From WVZH01 sp034430895 (GTDB taxonomy: Bacteria; Chloroflexota; Anaerolineae; Anaerolineales; E44-bin32), in the NCBI GenBank assembly GCA_034430895.1, contig DAOUDW010000035.1:148435-212434 (forward strand): a DNA stretch of 64,000 nucleotides. Direction: 5' to 3'. Position 1 is the stretch's first letter. Every line of letters begins with the position of its first letter. Of this stretch, positions 9,340 to 19,135 are shown in pieces. A model generated the notes under the pieces. It had not been told where the DNA came from, did not search any database, and saw only the letters and a list, made by a program, of their open reading frames with translations. Made by a program: the position numbers and the translations under genes.

Positions 9340-10863
9340 GTGAAAGTCCACATCGTTCATCTTGATTCCCATGACGATTATGCCTCCGCCCGAGATAAAT
9401 TGTGTTGGGCGAAGTCGCCGCGCGTGCTTATCGTTTGGCCCAAATATGGCCGTATCCTCAACCGCAGGCTCGACCTTGTGCTGCTTCAACGCTACGCCTC
9501 GCAGCACAATCTTCAAATCGGACTTGTGACGCACGACGCTGAAGTTCTGGACAACGCAGAAGCATTGTCCATCCCAACATTTGACAAAGCAGACAACGTC
9601 ACCGATGCTGGCTGGCGCCGCCGAGCTAGAGGCCGCCCGAAGCCCATGCCAGCGTCTCCAAAACGAAAAGAAATCCCCATTCCAACATCCGATGTTCGCA
9701 TTGAAACTCATCCCACAACAATGACGTCGTTGCATAAGATCCTTCGAGTTCTGTTACTAATATTCACGTTCACCGTGTTTGGCTGCTTTGCGATCCTGCT
9801 CGTCTCCCATGCGGAGTTGGTAATTACACCGCTTACCAAAACGCAAGCCGTTGATTTTGTACTACTTCTCGACCCATCCCTGGATGCCCCTGGACTAGAT
9901 GGTTCCATCCCGAGCCAGTTCCTCACAGTACGGGTTTCGGATGATCTTCGGTTGCCTACCAGCGGCGAAGTTGCCGTTCCCGATTCACCAGCGAAAGGCT
10001 TCGTCACTTTTACAAATCTGACTTCAGATTCCATCGACATTGAATCAGGAACGGGGCTTCGGGCAACGAATTTCGACAATCAACGTTTTGTGACGCTTGA
10101 AAGCGTGTCCCTATCCGGTGAAATCGGTGCGGAAGTGGAAGCAGCAATCGAAGCTGCCGTGCCGGGTCCTGCAGGGAACCTGTCCACTGGCGCCATAGAT
10201 GCCGTGGAAGGCACATTGGGATTACAAGTTGAGGTTACCAACATCGTTTATCTTTCGGGTGGCGAAAACGAAATCCATGCGGCAGTTGCCGAAGAGGATT
10301 TTAATAGACTTGAAAAAGCGCTCCAGGAAAGTCTGGAAGACCAGGCACTTCAAATGCTGAGCGCCCAACTTATCGACGATCAAATCCTCTTGGTAAATTC
10401 TCTTAATCTGACGCATCAATACGAACGGATTTTCGATCGAGAAATCGGTGAGCCGGCGGACACCCTGGGATTGACGATGGATGTTGAGTTCAGCGTTTAT
10501 GCATATCTACAATCCGATGCCCAAACTGCAGCGAAATTCTCACTTGACGATCAACTACTCACTGGCTTCCAGCCCGTCCCATCTAGTTTTGGCTTCGAAG
10601 TTAGGCATGATAATGTCCGCATGCAAAATGATAACTTCGAAATCGACACCCAAGCCTGGCAGGAAATCTTTTTACCCCCCGATAAAGACTTGCTGCGGGA
10701 AATCCTTCAATGGGAAAAGCCGGCGCAAGCGCTTTCGCTCGTATCCCAGAGAATTAATGTCACGGAACCCCCCAAGTTGAATCTCCACCCCGCATGGCTG
10801 CCGCGCATCCCCTTCCTTGTCACGCAAATTTCTATTCGGTATTCATGGCAAGTGGATTCATGA
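9340..10863 (+). CDS. Baseplate-J/gp47-like single-pass membrane protein
   Basis: An N-terminal cytosolic domain (about 1-95; SHDDYASARDKLCWAKSPRV, LDLVLLQRYA, IGLVTHDAEVLDNAEALSIP) precedes a basic proline-rich linker and one membrane helix near 128-152. The extracytoplasmic part (LPTSGEVAVPDSPAKGFVTFTN, ATNFDNQRFVT) resembles proteins annotated as baseplate J/gp47 family, judged by recall of similar Chloroflexota proteins. No phage genes are nearby, so it is more likely a cell-envelope protein. It starts with GTG and ends with TGA overlapping the ATG of ruvX. Its constant company here is ruvX and mltG. Function unknown. Confidence 0.7.
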   Translation: MKVHIVHLDSHDDYASARDKLCWAKSPRVLIVWPKYGRILNRRLDLVLLQRYASQHNLQIGLVTHDAEVLDNAEALSIPTFDKADNVTDAGWRRRARGRPKPMPASPKRKEIPIPTSDVRIETHPTTMTSLHKILRVLLLIFTFTVFGCFAILLVSHAELVITPLTKTQAVDFVLLLDPSLDAPGLDGSIPSQFLTVRVSDDLRLPTSGEVAVPDSPAKGFVTFTNLTSDSIDIESGTGLRATNFDNQRFVTLESVSLSGEIGAEVEAAIEAAVPGPAGNLSTGAIDAVEGTLGLQVEVTNIVYLSGGENEIHAAVAEEDFNRLEKALQESLEDQALQMLSAQLIDDQILLVNSLNLTHQYERIFDREIGEPADTLGLTMDVEFSVYAYLQSDAQTAAKFSLDDQLLTGFQPVPSSFGFEVRHDNVRMQNDNFEIDTQAWQEIFLPPDKDLLREILQWEKPAQALSLVSQRINVTEPPKLNLHPAWLPRIPFLVTQISIRYSWQVDS

Positions 10864-11255
10864 CCCGCATCCTTGCTGTCGATCCCGGAGATAAACGCAT
10901 CGGCATCGCCGTCAGCGACCCGAGCGGTACGATCGCGAGGCCTCTTTTTGTGATCGAGCACGTTTCCAGGCAAGCAGACGCACAAAGCATCGTGCAGCAT
11001 GCAGTTGAATACGATGCAGAAATGATACTCGTCGGGATTGCATTGGATCCTTCAGGCCAAATCGGTCATCAAGCCAGAAAGGAACTCCGCCTGGTCGATG
11101 CCCTACGTACGATCACAGAATTAGAGATTGAAACCTGGGATGAAACCGATTCCACGCAAACGGCGTTGCAACTTGCCGGTAAGCGAGACAAAATGACGGA
11201 TGCCCTTGCAGCCGCCGTCTTATTACAGGAATATCTCGATGCCCAAAATACTTAA
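10860..11255 (+). CDS. ruvX: Holliday junction resolvase-like protein RuvX (YqgF)
   Basis: RNase H-fold protein of the YqgF family, linked to pre-16S rRNA 5' maturation and to Holliday junction resolution. The strand-1 motif ILAVDPGDKRIGIAVSD holds the first catalytic aspartate; MILVGIALDPSGQIG and DETDSTQTA hold the other conserved acids. The ATG at 10860 overlaps the upstream stop as ATGA, giving 131 residues and a protein that begins exactly at the fold; an in-frame ATG at 10845 is the alternative. Translation is probably coupled to the upstream gene. Its 3' end overlaps mltG by 17 bases. Confidence 0.93.
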   Translation: MTRILAVDPGDKRIGIAVSDPSGTIARPLFVIEHVSRQADAQSIVQHAVEYDAEMILVGIALDPSGQIGHQARKELRLVDALRTITELEIETWDETDSTQTALQLAGKRDKMTDALAAAVLLQEYLDAQNT

Positions 11256-12375
11256 ACGACCTACCTGTTTACTCACGTCAGCCATCGTCATACTTCTTAT
11301 CTGTGGAGTGATCTGGATTGTGGGATTCGTCATTCTTGGTGTACCCAAGGCGAATGAACGCCTGGGCACTCCTAACCCTCACTTAAATCCGCTCATGCGC
11401 ACGCTGCTGTCGATATACCTCTTGTCAAACGAGTCGAATCTCGATGAACCCGCGGGCACGCCTGGCTCTTCCATCGATTTCGAAGTGTATGAAGGAGATC
11501 TCGCCAGCGACGTCATCGATCGATTGACGGAAACGGGAGCCATTCGCGATGGTTTCCTGCTTCGAAATTATCTTCGCTATCGCGGCTTTGACTACAGCAT
11601 TGAGGCTGGCCATTATCAACTTTCTGGCGATATGTCGGTACGACAATTAGCGGAAGCGCTCCAGACTGCTCGCCCTGCGTCGATTTCCTTCATCGTGCTC
11701 GAGGGTTGGCGCATGGAAGAAATCGCCGAACGAATTGCACTCAGCGGTCTGAACATCACTTACGATGATTTCCTTTCAGCGTGCCGCGAAATCGCACAAA
11801 GTAACAACCTTCCGGTGGAATGGCCGGCAGAACCTTCCCTGGAGGGATTCCTATTTCCCGATACCTATTTCTTCGACTTCGATGCTACCGCAGAGGAAGT
11901 GATCCTCGCCATGCTGGAGAACTTCGACACGAAAGTTGATACAGAAACACTTGAAGGCTTTGCGCAGCAGGGATTGAGTGTATTAGAAGCCATCACATTG
12001 TCTTCCATTGTCGAACGCGAAGCGATCATCCCGGATGAGCGACCACTTATCGCATCGGTTTTCTTGAACCGCACAGCGCTGGGGATGAAATTGGAAGCGG
12101 ATCCAACCGTTCAGTACTCTTTGGGTCTACAGCTCGATGGTTGGTGGAAGGCGCCGCTCAGCCTCTCCGATCTTGAAATCGATTCTCCTTATAACACATA
12201 CATCTACACAGGTACTCCTCCCGGGCCAATTGCCAATCCCGGGTTAGCGGCGCTTGAGGCGGTTGCATTTCCTTCTGATAGCCAATATCTGTATTTTCGT
12301 GCACTTTGTGACGGATCGGGTCGCCACGCCTTTGCCGAGACCTTCGAAGAACACCTCCAAAACGCCTGTCCGTGA
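11239..12375 (+). CDS. mltG: Endolytic murein transglycosylase MltG
   Basis: Cleaves nascent peptidoglycan strands and limits glycan length at the inner membrane. An N-terminal membrane helix at about 13-36 is followed by a LysM-like segment (YEGDLASDVIDRLTETGAI) and the YceG catalytic domain. The conserved catalytic glutamate lies in SSIVEREA near residue 255, with SVFLNRTALGMKLEADPTVQYSLG and YNTYIYTGTPPGPIANPG typical of the family. The ATG at 11239 (378 residues) has AGGA upstream inside ruvX; ruvX-mltG overlap is seen in many bacteria. A peptidoglycan lyase implies a murein-containing envelope. Confidence 0.94.
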   Translation: MPKILKRPTCLLTSAIVILLICGVIWIVGFVILGVPKANERLGTPNPHLNPLMRTLLSIYLLSNESNLDEPAGTPGSSIDFEVYEGDLASDVIDRLTETGAIRDGFLLRNYLRYRGFDYSIEAGHYQLSGDMSVRQLAEALQTARPASISFIVLEGWRMEEIAERIALSGLNITYDDFLSACREIAQSNNLPVEWPAEPSLEGFLFPDTYFFDFDATAEEVILAMLENFDTKVDTETLEGFAQQGLSVLEAITLSSIVEREAIIPDERPLIASVFLNRTALGMKLEADPTVQYSLGLQLDGWWKAPLSLSDLEIDSPYNTYIYTGTPPGPIANPGLAALEAVAFPSDSQYLYFRALCDGSGRHAFAETFEEHLQNACP

Positions 12376-12379
12376 TGTT

Positions 12380-14341
12380 ATGATGACCTCCAAAAAATTC
12401 GCCCCCTATGGTTCCTGGAAATCTCCGATACAAGCGGAGCATGTCGCTGCAAGCGGCTCTGGATGGGGTGGCTTGATGCGTGAAATCCAGGTGGATGGAA
12501 AGAATGTATTTTGGATCCTTCCCAGACCGCAAGAAGGTGGGCGCAACACCCTCATGCAGTGCCGCGAAGATGGAAGCATCGCTGAAATCCTTCCCGCCGA
12601 CTACAGCATACGAACACGCGTCCACGATTACGGCGGCGGCGATTATTGTGTCCGTGAAGGCACGATTGTTTTTTCCAACGCCGTTGATCAGCGTTTATAT
12701 CTTCTCTCGCCGAATGCCGATCCCGTTCCCCTTACGGCCGCACCTCCTATAGACGAATCCTGGCGTTATGCAGACGGCTCGATTGCGCCAGATGGTCTAA
12801 CCCTGCTCTGCGTTCATGAACGCCACCTTTCAACCGGCGTGGTGGAAAACGAGATCATTGCGATCGAAATCAATGGCACATTCGTAATTCACCCCATCGT
12901 TAAAGACAGCGACTTTTACGCCAGCCCGCGGGTGAGTCCGGACGGCAAGAAAGTAGCCTGGTTATCCTGGAATCTACCCCGTATGCCCTGGGACGGCACG
13001 GAATTATGGGTTGCGGAGCTTCAATCCGACGTCTCCGTTGCTTCAGCGGTAAGAATCGCTGGAGGCGACGCAGAGTGGATTTCCAACCCGGCCTGGAGCT
13101 CAAACGGCGATCTATACTTTCTCTCGGATCGTTCCGATTGGAGCAATCTCTACCGCTGGGATGGCGATAAGGTCGAGCAGGTTTTTCAAATTAACGCCGA
13201 CCTCGATCGGCCAGCCTGGACATTCGGGTATACGCGTTATGCGTTCTTGTCCCATGACCGCATTGCCTTCGTCTACTGGGAAAATGGCATCGAGTATTTG
13301 GGCCTCTATGATCCGGTTTCTTCAAGCTACAAAGGAATCAACACGGACTACTCAGCCATCCCCTACATCACCAGCAACGGCGAGGACGAACTCTGGTTTC
13401 TGGGCGGCAACTTCCAATTGAAACCTTCGGTCGTCCGCTTGAAGATGAATGGCTCGAACCCTGAAGTTGTCTATCGTAATTCGTCTTTTATTTTTGATTC
13501 CGGATACATTTCCAATCCCCAGCCCATAGATTTTCCGGCTTCCGACGATCAGGTCGCCCACGCCCTGTATTACCCCCCGACGAATAAGGATTATGCTGCA
13601 CCAACGGACGAATTGATCCCGCTCATCGTGCGCTGCCACGGCGGACCGACCTCTGCTGCGCATCCCTTCCTGCAGCCCACATTCCAATATTTCACCAGCC
13701 GCGGCTTCGGCATCCTCGACGTGAATTACCGCGGCAGTTCCGGCTACGGTCGATCCTATCGTGAGGCATTGAAGGGGAAATGGGGCATTTTCGACACGCA
13801 GGATTGCATTACCGCAGCGCTTTATCTTGTCGATCGGGGTGAGGCGGATCCAAAGAGATTGATTATGCGCGGGGGAAGCGCAGGGGGCTGGACGACCTTG
13901 TGTGCGCTTACATTTCACGATCTGTTCAAGGCCGGCGCCATTTATTACGGAATTGCGGACGCCGAGAAATTGGCGAAAACTACTCATAAGTTTGAAGCCG
14001 ATTACCTTGAATATCTTATCGGGCCCTATCCCGATGAAAGGCAGCTTTATGTCAAACGCTCGCCGATCCATCACACGGACAGCATTTCATGCCCACTGAT
14101 CGTTTTTCAAGGCCTGGACGACAATGTCGTTCCCCCATCGCAAGCGGAGATCTTGGTTAAAGCTTTGCAAGAAAAGAAATTGCCCCACGCCTATCTGACC
14201 TTCTCCGGTGAAGGCCATGGGTTTCGACGTGCCGATAGCATCAAGCGCAGCCTCGAAGCCGAGCTCTCGTTCTACGCACAGATTTTCGAATTCGACCTTG
14301 CTGATCCATTCGCAGCGATTACAATTCAACATCTCACGTAA
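12380..14341 (+). CDS. S9 family prolyl oligopeptidase-type peptidase
   Basis: Serine peptidase that cuts short peptides, often acylaminoacyl peptides. No signal peptide is seen, so it acts in the cytoplasm. The N-terminal ~390 residues form a beta-propeller with WD/TolB-like repeats (SPDGKKVAWLSW, NPAWSSNGDLYFLSDRSDW). The alpha/beta hydrolase part starts near 410. The triad can be placed: serine in GGSAGGW near 500, aspartate in GLDDNVVP near 579, histidine in GEGHGF near 612. The start is the ATG at 12380 (653 residues) or the next codon, also ATG, five bases after the mltG stop; the frame extends upstream into mltG but that part has no family match. Confidence 0.93.
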   Translation: MMTSKKFAPYGSWKSPIQAEHVAASGSGWGGLMREIQVDGKNVFWILPRPQEGGRNTLMQCREDGSIAEILPADYSIRTRVHDYGGGDYCVREGTIVFSNAVDQRLYLLSPNADPVPLTAAPPIDESWRYADGSIAPDGLTLLCVHERHLSTGVVENEIIAIEINGTFVIHPIVKDSDFYASPRVSPDGKKVAWLSWNLPRMPWDGTELWVAELQSDVSVASAVRIAGGDAEWISNPAWSSNGDLYFLSDRSDWSNLYRWDGDKVEQVFQINADLDRPAWTFGYTRYAFLSHDRIAFVYWENGIEYLGLYDPVSSSYKGINTDYSAIPYITSNGEDELWFLGGNFQLKPSVVRLKMNGSNPEVVYRNSSFIFDSGYISNPQPIDFPASDDQVAHALYYPPTNKDYAAPTDELIPLIVRCHGGPTSAAHPFLQPTFQYFTSRGFGILDVNYRGSSGYGRSYREALKGKWGIFDTQDCITAALYLVDRGEADPKRLIMRGGSAGGWTTLCALTFHDLFKAGAIYYGIADAEKLAKTTHKFEADYLEYLIGPYPDERQLYVKRSPIHHTDSISCPLIVFQGLDDNVVPPSQAEILVKALQEKKLPHAYLTFSGEGHGFRRADSIKRSLEAELSFYAQIFEFDLADPFAAITIQHLT

Positions 14342-14373
14342 ATCTCTTCTTCAAATTCCAACAGGATAAATGG

Positions 14374-15603
14374 ATGTTTGGAAACCGCGTTCGTCTTCAA
14401 TTTTCAGAATCATGGCAGCGCACGCTGTATATCACTTTCATCGCCCAGATTCTTACGGCGATCGGATTTTCTAGTATCTTTCCTTTCTTGCCGCTGTACG
14501 TTGAGTCGCTGGGTTCTTCATCCCAGCTAAGCATCGAATTCCTTGCGGGTTTGGTGTACTCTGCCCAAGCTTTCTGCATGATGCTTGCTTCCCCCATTTG
14601 GGGCGCGATTGCGGATCGCTATGGAAGGAAACTCATGGTGCAGCGCGCCTGTTTTGGCGGTGTTGCGGTCATTTTTCTCATGGCCTTTGTACGTTCCGCC
14701 GAGGAGTTGGTGTTTTTGCGTGCCATACAAGGGCTGATGACCGGTTCTGTTGCAGCATCCAGTGCGTTAATTGCCGCAGAAGCCCCTCGCACGAGAACCG
14801 GATACGCCCTGGGATTGCTGCAGACGGGTCTCGGAATTGGCATCGCTTTGGGACCACTCATCGGCGGCGCCATTGCAGACGCTTTCGGATACAGCGCCGC
14901 ATTTTATATCACCGCGGCTCTCCTGCTCATCGCGGGGATCATGGTCCACTTCGGTGTAGAAGAAACCTACGTTCCAACGACTGCGCCAAGGATCGATCTG
15001 CGTGGGTTCTTCTCCGACTGGCGCCACATCTTCCAATCCCCCGGCGTTACGACTACGTATGCTTTGGATATGATCTCGCAGCTTGCGCGCATGATGGTCA
15101 TACCGATCTTGCCCATTCTGATCCAATCCTTCATCACCGACCTCGGTACCGTCAACACTATCACCGGCGTCGTTTTCGGTGTGTATTCGGCAACAATGAC
15201 CTTGAGTGCAATCTACCTGGGCAAACTGGGAGATCGCATCGGCCACCGCATGATCTTGATCGTTAGTTTGATCACGCTTGCGATTTTTTACTTTCCGCAA
15301 GCTTACGTGGATGAAGCCTGGCAGATTCTAATTTTTCAATCTTTATCGGGTATTTCCATGGGGGGCATACTGCCATCGATCGGCGCCTTGCTGGCTAAAC
15401 TCACCGTTCAGGGAGAGGAAGGAACGGTATACGGGTTGTCGAATTCGCTGCGCGCCGGCGCACGCTCCGTAGCTCCCCTCCTCGGCGCCGGAATCGCAAC
15501 CTGGTTTAGCAATCAGGCCACGTTCGTTTTTGCCGCCGGGTTTTATCTACTGGCGGGAATCCTGGCTGCCATCAGGCTGCCTAGGCTATCCAATAATTCT
15601 TAG
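14374..15603 (+). CDS. Major facilitator superfamily transporter
   Basis: Twelve-helix secondary carrier of 409 residues. The loop 2-3 motif A is clear (GAIADRYGRKLMV), and the second half repeats it as GKLGDRIGHRMILI. GLLQTGLGIGIALGPLIGGAIAD fits motif C of drug/proton antiporters, so an efflux pump of the DHA1 type is the likeliest role; the substrate cannot be read. The ATG follows AGGA by eight bases. It is 32 bases after the S9 peptidase and converges on the nucleoside phosphorylase, with only 19 bases between the two stops. Confidence 0.88.
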   Translation: MFGNRVRLQFSESWQRTLYITFIAQILTAIGFSSIFPFLPLYVESLGSSSQLSIEFLAGLVYSAQAFCMMLASPIWGAIADRYGRKLMVQRACFGGVAVIFLMAFVRSAEELVFLRAIQGLMTGSVAASSALIAAEAPRTRTGYALGLLQTGLGIGIALGPLIGGAIADAFGYSAAFYITAALLLIAGIMVHFGVEETYVPTTAPRIDLRGFFSDWRHIFQSPGVTTTYALDMISQLARMMVIPILPILIQSFITDLGTVNTITGVVFGVYSATMTLSAIYLGKLGDRIGHRMILIVSLITLAIFYFPQAYVDEAWQILIFQSLSGISMGGILPSIGALLAKLTVQGEEGTVYGLSNSLRAGARSVAPLLGAGIATWFSNQATFVFAAGFYLLAGILAAIRLPRLSNNS

Positions 15604-15622
15604 TATTCGATTACACAATGTA

Positions 15623-16930
15623 TTAATCACCCACAGTCCGATAAAACAACGGCAGCGGTTCGATTTTCTTATCTTCTATCCGATGCGCGTCAAGCAAGCG
15701 CTGGGCGGATTCATTAATAAGTTTCTTGTCATTGGCATGGACTTCGAACAGGGGATCTCCCGCCTGGATACGATCCCCGATGTTGGTGTGCACGATCACA
15801 CCCACGGCATGATCGATGGAATCACCTTTCTTTTCCCGTCCAGCGCCCAAATCCACGGCCGTGAGAGCCACTTCACGCGCGTCGATCTGCGCAACCGTTC
15901 CACTCGAAGGCGCAGATACGATCTTGATATATTTGGCTTGAGGTAAACGACCGGGATCATCCACCATACCTGTATCGCCGCCCTGTGCCCGCACGAGATC
16001 GAGGAACTTATCATAGGACTTGCCGCTCTCGATGACCGAATGTGCCATCGCCCGAGCGGATTCTACGTCCTCTGCGCGCTTCCCGAGCACGAGCATATGA
16101 CTCGCTACTTCGATGCAGTGTTCGAGAAAATCCTGCGGACCTTCTCCATGCAGCGTGGCAATCGCTTCTTTTACCTCCAACGCATTGCCCACGGCATCCC
16201 CCAGTGGCTGATTCATATCCGATAACAGCGCCACAGCGCGACGGTCCGCATGGCGGGCGATTTCAACCATCAACTCCGCCAGCTCGACCGCTTGATCCAT
16301 CGTTCGCATGAACGCCCCTCTGCCAACTTTAACATCCAGCACGATCCCCTGTGCGCCGCCGGCGATTTTCTTACTCATGATCGACGAAGCGATTAACGGA
16401 ATGGACGGCACCGTCCCGGTGACGTCCCGCAGCGCGTAAAGCTTGCCGTCTGCCGGGGTGAGTTTCGCCGTCTGACCGGATAACACGATCCCTACTTCGC
16501 CCAGCTGAGCCAGAAACTCATCCTTGTTTAGATCGGATCGAAAGCCGCTGATCGACTCCATCTTGTCCAGCGTGCCGCCGCTGAATCCCAAAGCCCTGCC
16601 GGACATTTTACCGACCGCAAGACCACATGCCGCCACCGTCGGCAGAACGACGAGCGAGGTTTTATCTCCCACACCACCTGTGGAATGTTTATCGACTGCG
16701 ATGGGCACGACGCTCGACAGATCGATCTGTTCACCGGATTCGACGATCACTTGTGTCAATTCCGCCGTTTCGCGCGGCGTCATCCCGCGGAACAGCACCG
16801 CCATACACCAGGCTGCAACCTGATAATCCGGGATTTCCCCGCGCGTGAAGCCCTCGATGAAATATCGGATCTCATCCCGGCTGAGTTCCATCCCTTCACG
16901 CTTTTTGATCACAATGTCTACGGCGCGCAT
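15623..16930 (-). CDS. pdp: Pyrimidine-nucleoside phosphorylase
   Basis: Splits uridine, thymidine or deoxyuridine with phosphate into base and (deoxy)ribose 1-phosphate. The phosphate-binding KHSTGGVGDKTSLVV and the family signature SGRALGFSGGTLDKMESI are present, as is the C-terminal PYNP_C domain (IDHAVGVIVHTNIGDRI). The frame reaches 17062, but the ATG at 16930 has AGGAGG six bases upstream and gives the standard 435 residues beginning MRAVDIVIKKREG. The lysine and serine positions fit either Pdp or DeoA; Pdp is preferred for a Gram-positive-like length. Gene is alone on the minus strand, divergent from the deaminase gene. Confidence 0.92.
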   Translation of the reverse strand: MRAVDIVIKKREGMELSRDEIRYFIEGFTRGEIPDYQVAAWCMAVLFRGMTPRETAELTQVIVESGEQIDLSSVVPIAVDKHSTGGVGDKTSLVVLPTVAACGLAVGKMSGRALGFSGGTLDKMESISGFRSDLNKDEFLAQLGEVGIVLSGQTAKLTPADGKLYALRDVTGTVPSIPLIASSIMSKKIAGGAQGIVLDVKVGRGAFMRTMDQAVELAELMVEIARHADRRAVALLSDMNQPLGDAVGNALEVKEAIATLHGEGPQDFLEHCIEVASHMLVLGKRAEDVESARAMAHSVIESGKSYDKFLDLVRAQGGDTGMVDDPGRLPQAKYIKIVSAPSSGTVAQIDAREVALTAVDLGAGREKKGDSIDHAVGVIVHTNIGDRIQAGDPLFEVHANDKKLINESAQRLLDAHRIEDKKIEPLPLFYRTVGD

Positions 16931-17131
16931 ACATCGCCTCCTGGATCGTGTATTGATTATACTTTCCAGCCTGTAACTCGCCACATAGCTTCGCACTTCA
17001 TTCATTTTGATACGCTGATTATCAAGCGAAACGAACGTATCCGTGATACGATTTAACAACATCCAACGATTTCACTCTTCCATTTGATGTTTCTCTATCC
17101 GTCATGATGTATTCCATTTACAGAGGATCCT

Positions 17132-19108
17132 ATGCAAAAGGTTGATGTTATTCTAAAAAACGCCTTGATCGTCACAATGGACGAGGACGAGCGTGTGCTT
17201 GCAGACGGCGCCATCGCCATAAGCGGCGATTCGATTCAAGCCGTCGGCGAGACCAAAGAGATCACCAGCGAATACAAAGCCGAGGAAACGATCGACTGCG
17301 CCGGTAAAACGATAACCCCTGGCCTGGTCAATTCGCACACCCATGCAGCGATGACGCTGCTGCGCGGTCTTGCCGATGACCTGCGCCTGGATGTCTGGCT
17401 GCTGGGCTACATGATGCCCGTCGAGCGTGAGTTCGTCTCGCCGGAATTCTGCCGCCTGGGCACACTTTTGGGCTGCGCCGAGATGATCCGCGGCGGGACG
17501 ACATGTTTTGCGGATATGTACTACTACGAAGAGGCGGTCGCCGAAGCTGCTGCAGAAGCCGGCATACGGGCGATATGCGGTCAAACGGTGCTTAAATTTC
17601 CCTCGCCGGATGCGGAATCCTATGAAGATGCGCTCGATTACGCACGCAGTTATATGGAAAAGTGGCGGGATCATCCACTCGTCATACCTGCCATCGCGCC
17701 GCACGCACCGTATACAACCACAGAGGAGATTCTCAAAGCCTGTACCGAACTTGCCATGGAATTCGATGTTCCCCTGCTCACTCATATCGCTGAGACAATG
17801 GACGAGGTGGAAAACTGGCGCGACACCTACGACATGCCCGTTGTACCCTGGGTCAAGAAACTTGGTCTCTTGGACGCCAAAGTCGTTGCCGCCCACTGTG
17901 TGCACATCGACGATGGCGAGATTCATACCCTGGAACACGCGGGCACGGGAATTTCGCACAACCCTTCCAGCAACCTTAAACTTGCATCCGGTTTCGCACC
18001 GGTCACCGAAATGCTGGAAACCGGACTCAACGTCGGCGTTGCCACAGACGGTCCATCTTCCAACAACGACCTCGACATGTGGGAGGAGATGCGCCTGGCT
18101 TCGTTCATCGCCAAAGCCTACGGCGAGAATCCGACGGCGCTGCCTGCGAAAACGGTATTCGATATGGCTACGCGCATGGCCGCGAAGGTGCTCTACCTCG
18201 GCGATATCACCGGCTCACTCGAAGCCGGCAAACGCGCCGATATCATCATGCTCGACCTCCAGTCCGTGCACAACGCCCCCCACTTCGCCCGCAGCCCCGA
18301 TGCGGTCTATTCTCGTCTGGTCTACACCGCCAAAGCGACCGACGTGACGGATGTGATCATCGATGGCAAATGGGTGCTTCGAGAGCGACAATTACAAACC
18401 ATCGATCTCGAGCCTTTACTCAAAGAAGCCGACGAGTATGCCGCTAAAATAGACGCCTTCCTCATCGAACGCGAAGGTTCGGTCCTATCCAAGCTGATCG
18501 CCATCGGCGGTGCCGAGCAGGAAGAGAGCTACGAGGTACAGATCAAAGTGCGCATCCCCGATTCAGCACCGTTTGTCGAAAGATTGAACAGCGGCGAATT
18601 CGAAATCGTTCGCACGGCGCACTATCTGGAATACGATACCTATTTCGCTTTCGACGCCCCGGAAGTCAATCGTCTGCGCTATCGGGAAGATGAATTCATC
18701 GACGCTGACGGTGAGGTTTTCAACATGCGCTACCGCCTGACGCTAACGGGCCCGGCAGCCGAAGGTGAATACCACGACGCCATCTTCCTCTCGCGTTCAC
18801 GTTTCATCGCCCCGGCGATCCACAGCCTCCGTTTCTATCAGGAGTACTTCAACCCCGCTTCCTCCATCGAGGTCAATAAGGACCGTCTCCGCTGGCTGCT
18901 GCGCTACGAAGGTGTCGAACTCTTCGTTAACATCGACCGGCTGATTAAGCCCAAATCGGAATGCTGCTTCCTGGAAATTAAAAGCCGCACGTGGTCGCGA
19001 CGCGATGCGCAGCAAAAGGCGGACAAAATTTCCCGTCTTCTTCATGCGCTGGGCGCGGGAGATGCCGATACCGTACGGACGGAATATCCGCAGCTTGTCT
19101 CGGATTAA
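17132..19108 (+). CDS. MTA/SAH-deaminase-type amidohydrolase fused to a CYTH-like domain
   Basis: Residues 1-440 are an amidohydrolase of the methylthioadenosine/S-adenosylhomocysteine deaminase family: metal ligands in NSHTHAA (about 67-73), the catalytic set in HAPYTTTEE, THIAET, HCVHIDD and ATDGPSSNND. Standard family members stop near 440. Here about 200 more residues follow a linker (KIDAFLIEREG). They open with YEVQIKVRI near 464, continue with RLRYREDEFID and RYRLTLTG, and end in FLEIKSRTWSRRDAQ. That pattern of alternating acidic and basic strands resembles the CYTH triphosphate-tunnel fold, although the usual ExExK is EVQIK. The two parts are one uninterrupted frame. The fusion could link methionine/SAM salvage to a nucleotide or polyphosphate signal. 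The first domain is sure, the second a reasoned guess. Confidence 0.85.
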   Translation: MQKVDVILKNALIVTMDEDERVLADGAIAISGDSIQAVGETKEITSEYKAEETIDCAGKTITPGLVNSHTHAAMTLLRGLADDLRLDVWLLGYMMPVEREFVSPEFCRLGTLLGCAEMIRGGTTCFADMYYYEEAVAEAAAEAGIRAICGQTVLKFPSPDAESYEDALDYARSYMEKWRDHPLVIPAIAPHAPYTTTEEILKACTELAMEFDVPLLTHIAETMDEVENWRDTYDMPVVPWVKKLGLLDAKVVAAHCVHIDDGEIHTLEHAGTGISHNPSSNLKLASGFAPVTEMLETGLNVGVATDGPSSNNDLDMWEEMRLASFIAKAYGENPTALPAKTVFDMATRMAAKVLYLGDITGSLEAGKRADIIMLDLQSVHNAPHFARSPDAVYSRLVYTAKATDVTDVIIDGKWVLRERQLQTIDLEPLLKEADEYAAKIDAFLIEREGSVLSKLIAIGGAEQEESYEVQIKVRIPDSAPFVERLNSGEFEIVRTAHYLEYDTYFAFDAPEVNRLRYREDEFIDADGEVFNMRYRLTLTGPAAEGEYHDAIFLSRSRFIAPAIHSLRFYQEYFNPASSIEVNKDRLRWLLRYEGVELFVNIDRLIKPKSECCFLEIKSRTWSRRDAQQKADKISRLLHALGAGDADTVRTEYPQLVSD

Positions 19109-19135
19109 TACTCCATAAATTGTCCGGCTGTATGG

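Noticed and set aside
9340..10863. Prophage baseplate gene
   Set aside because: No other phage gene is nearby, the protein has a membrane helix and a cytosolic domain, and it overlaps housekeeping genes.
17153..18347. Long frames in other phases of the deaminase gene (minus 268 and plus 279 codons)
   Set aside because: Shadows of a GC-rich gene; the deaminase frame carries all metal-binding motifs.
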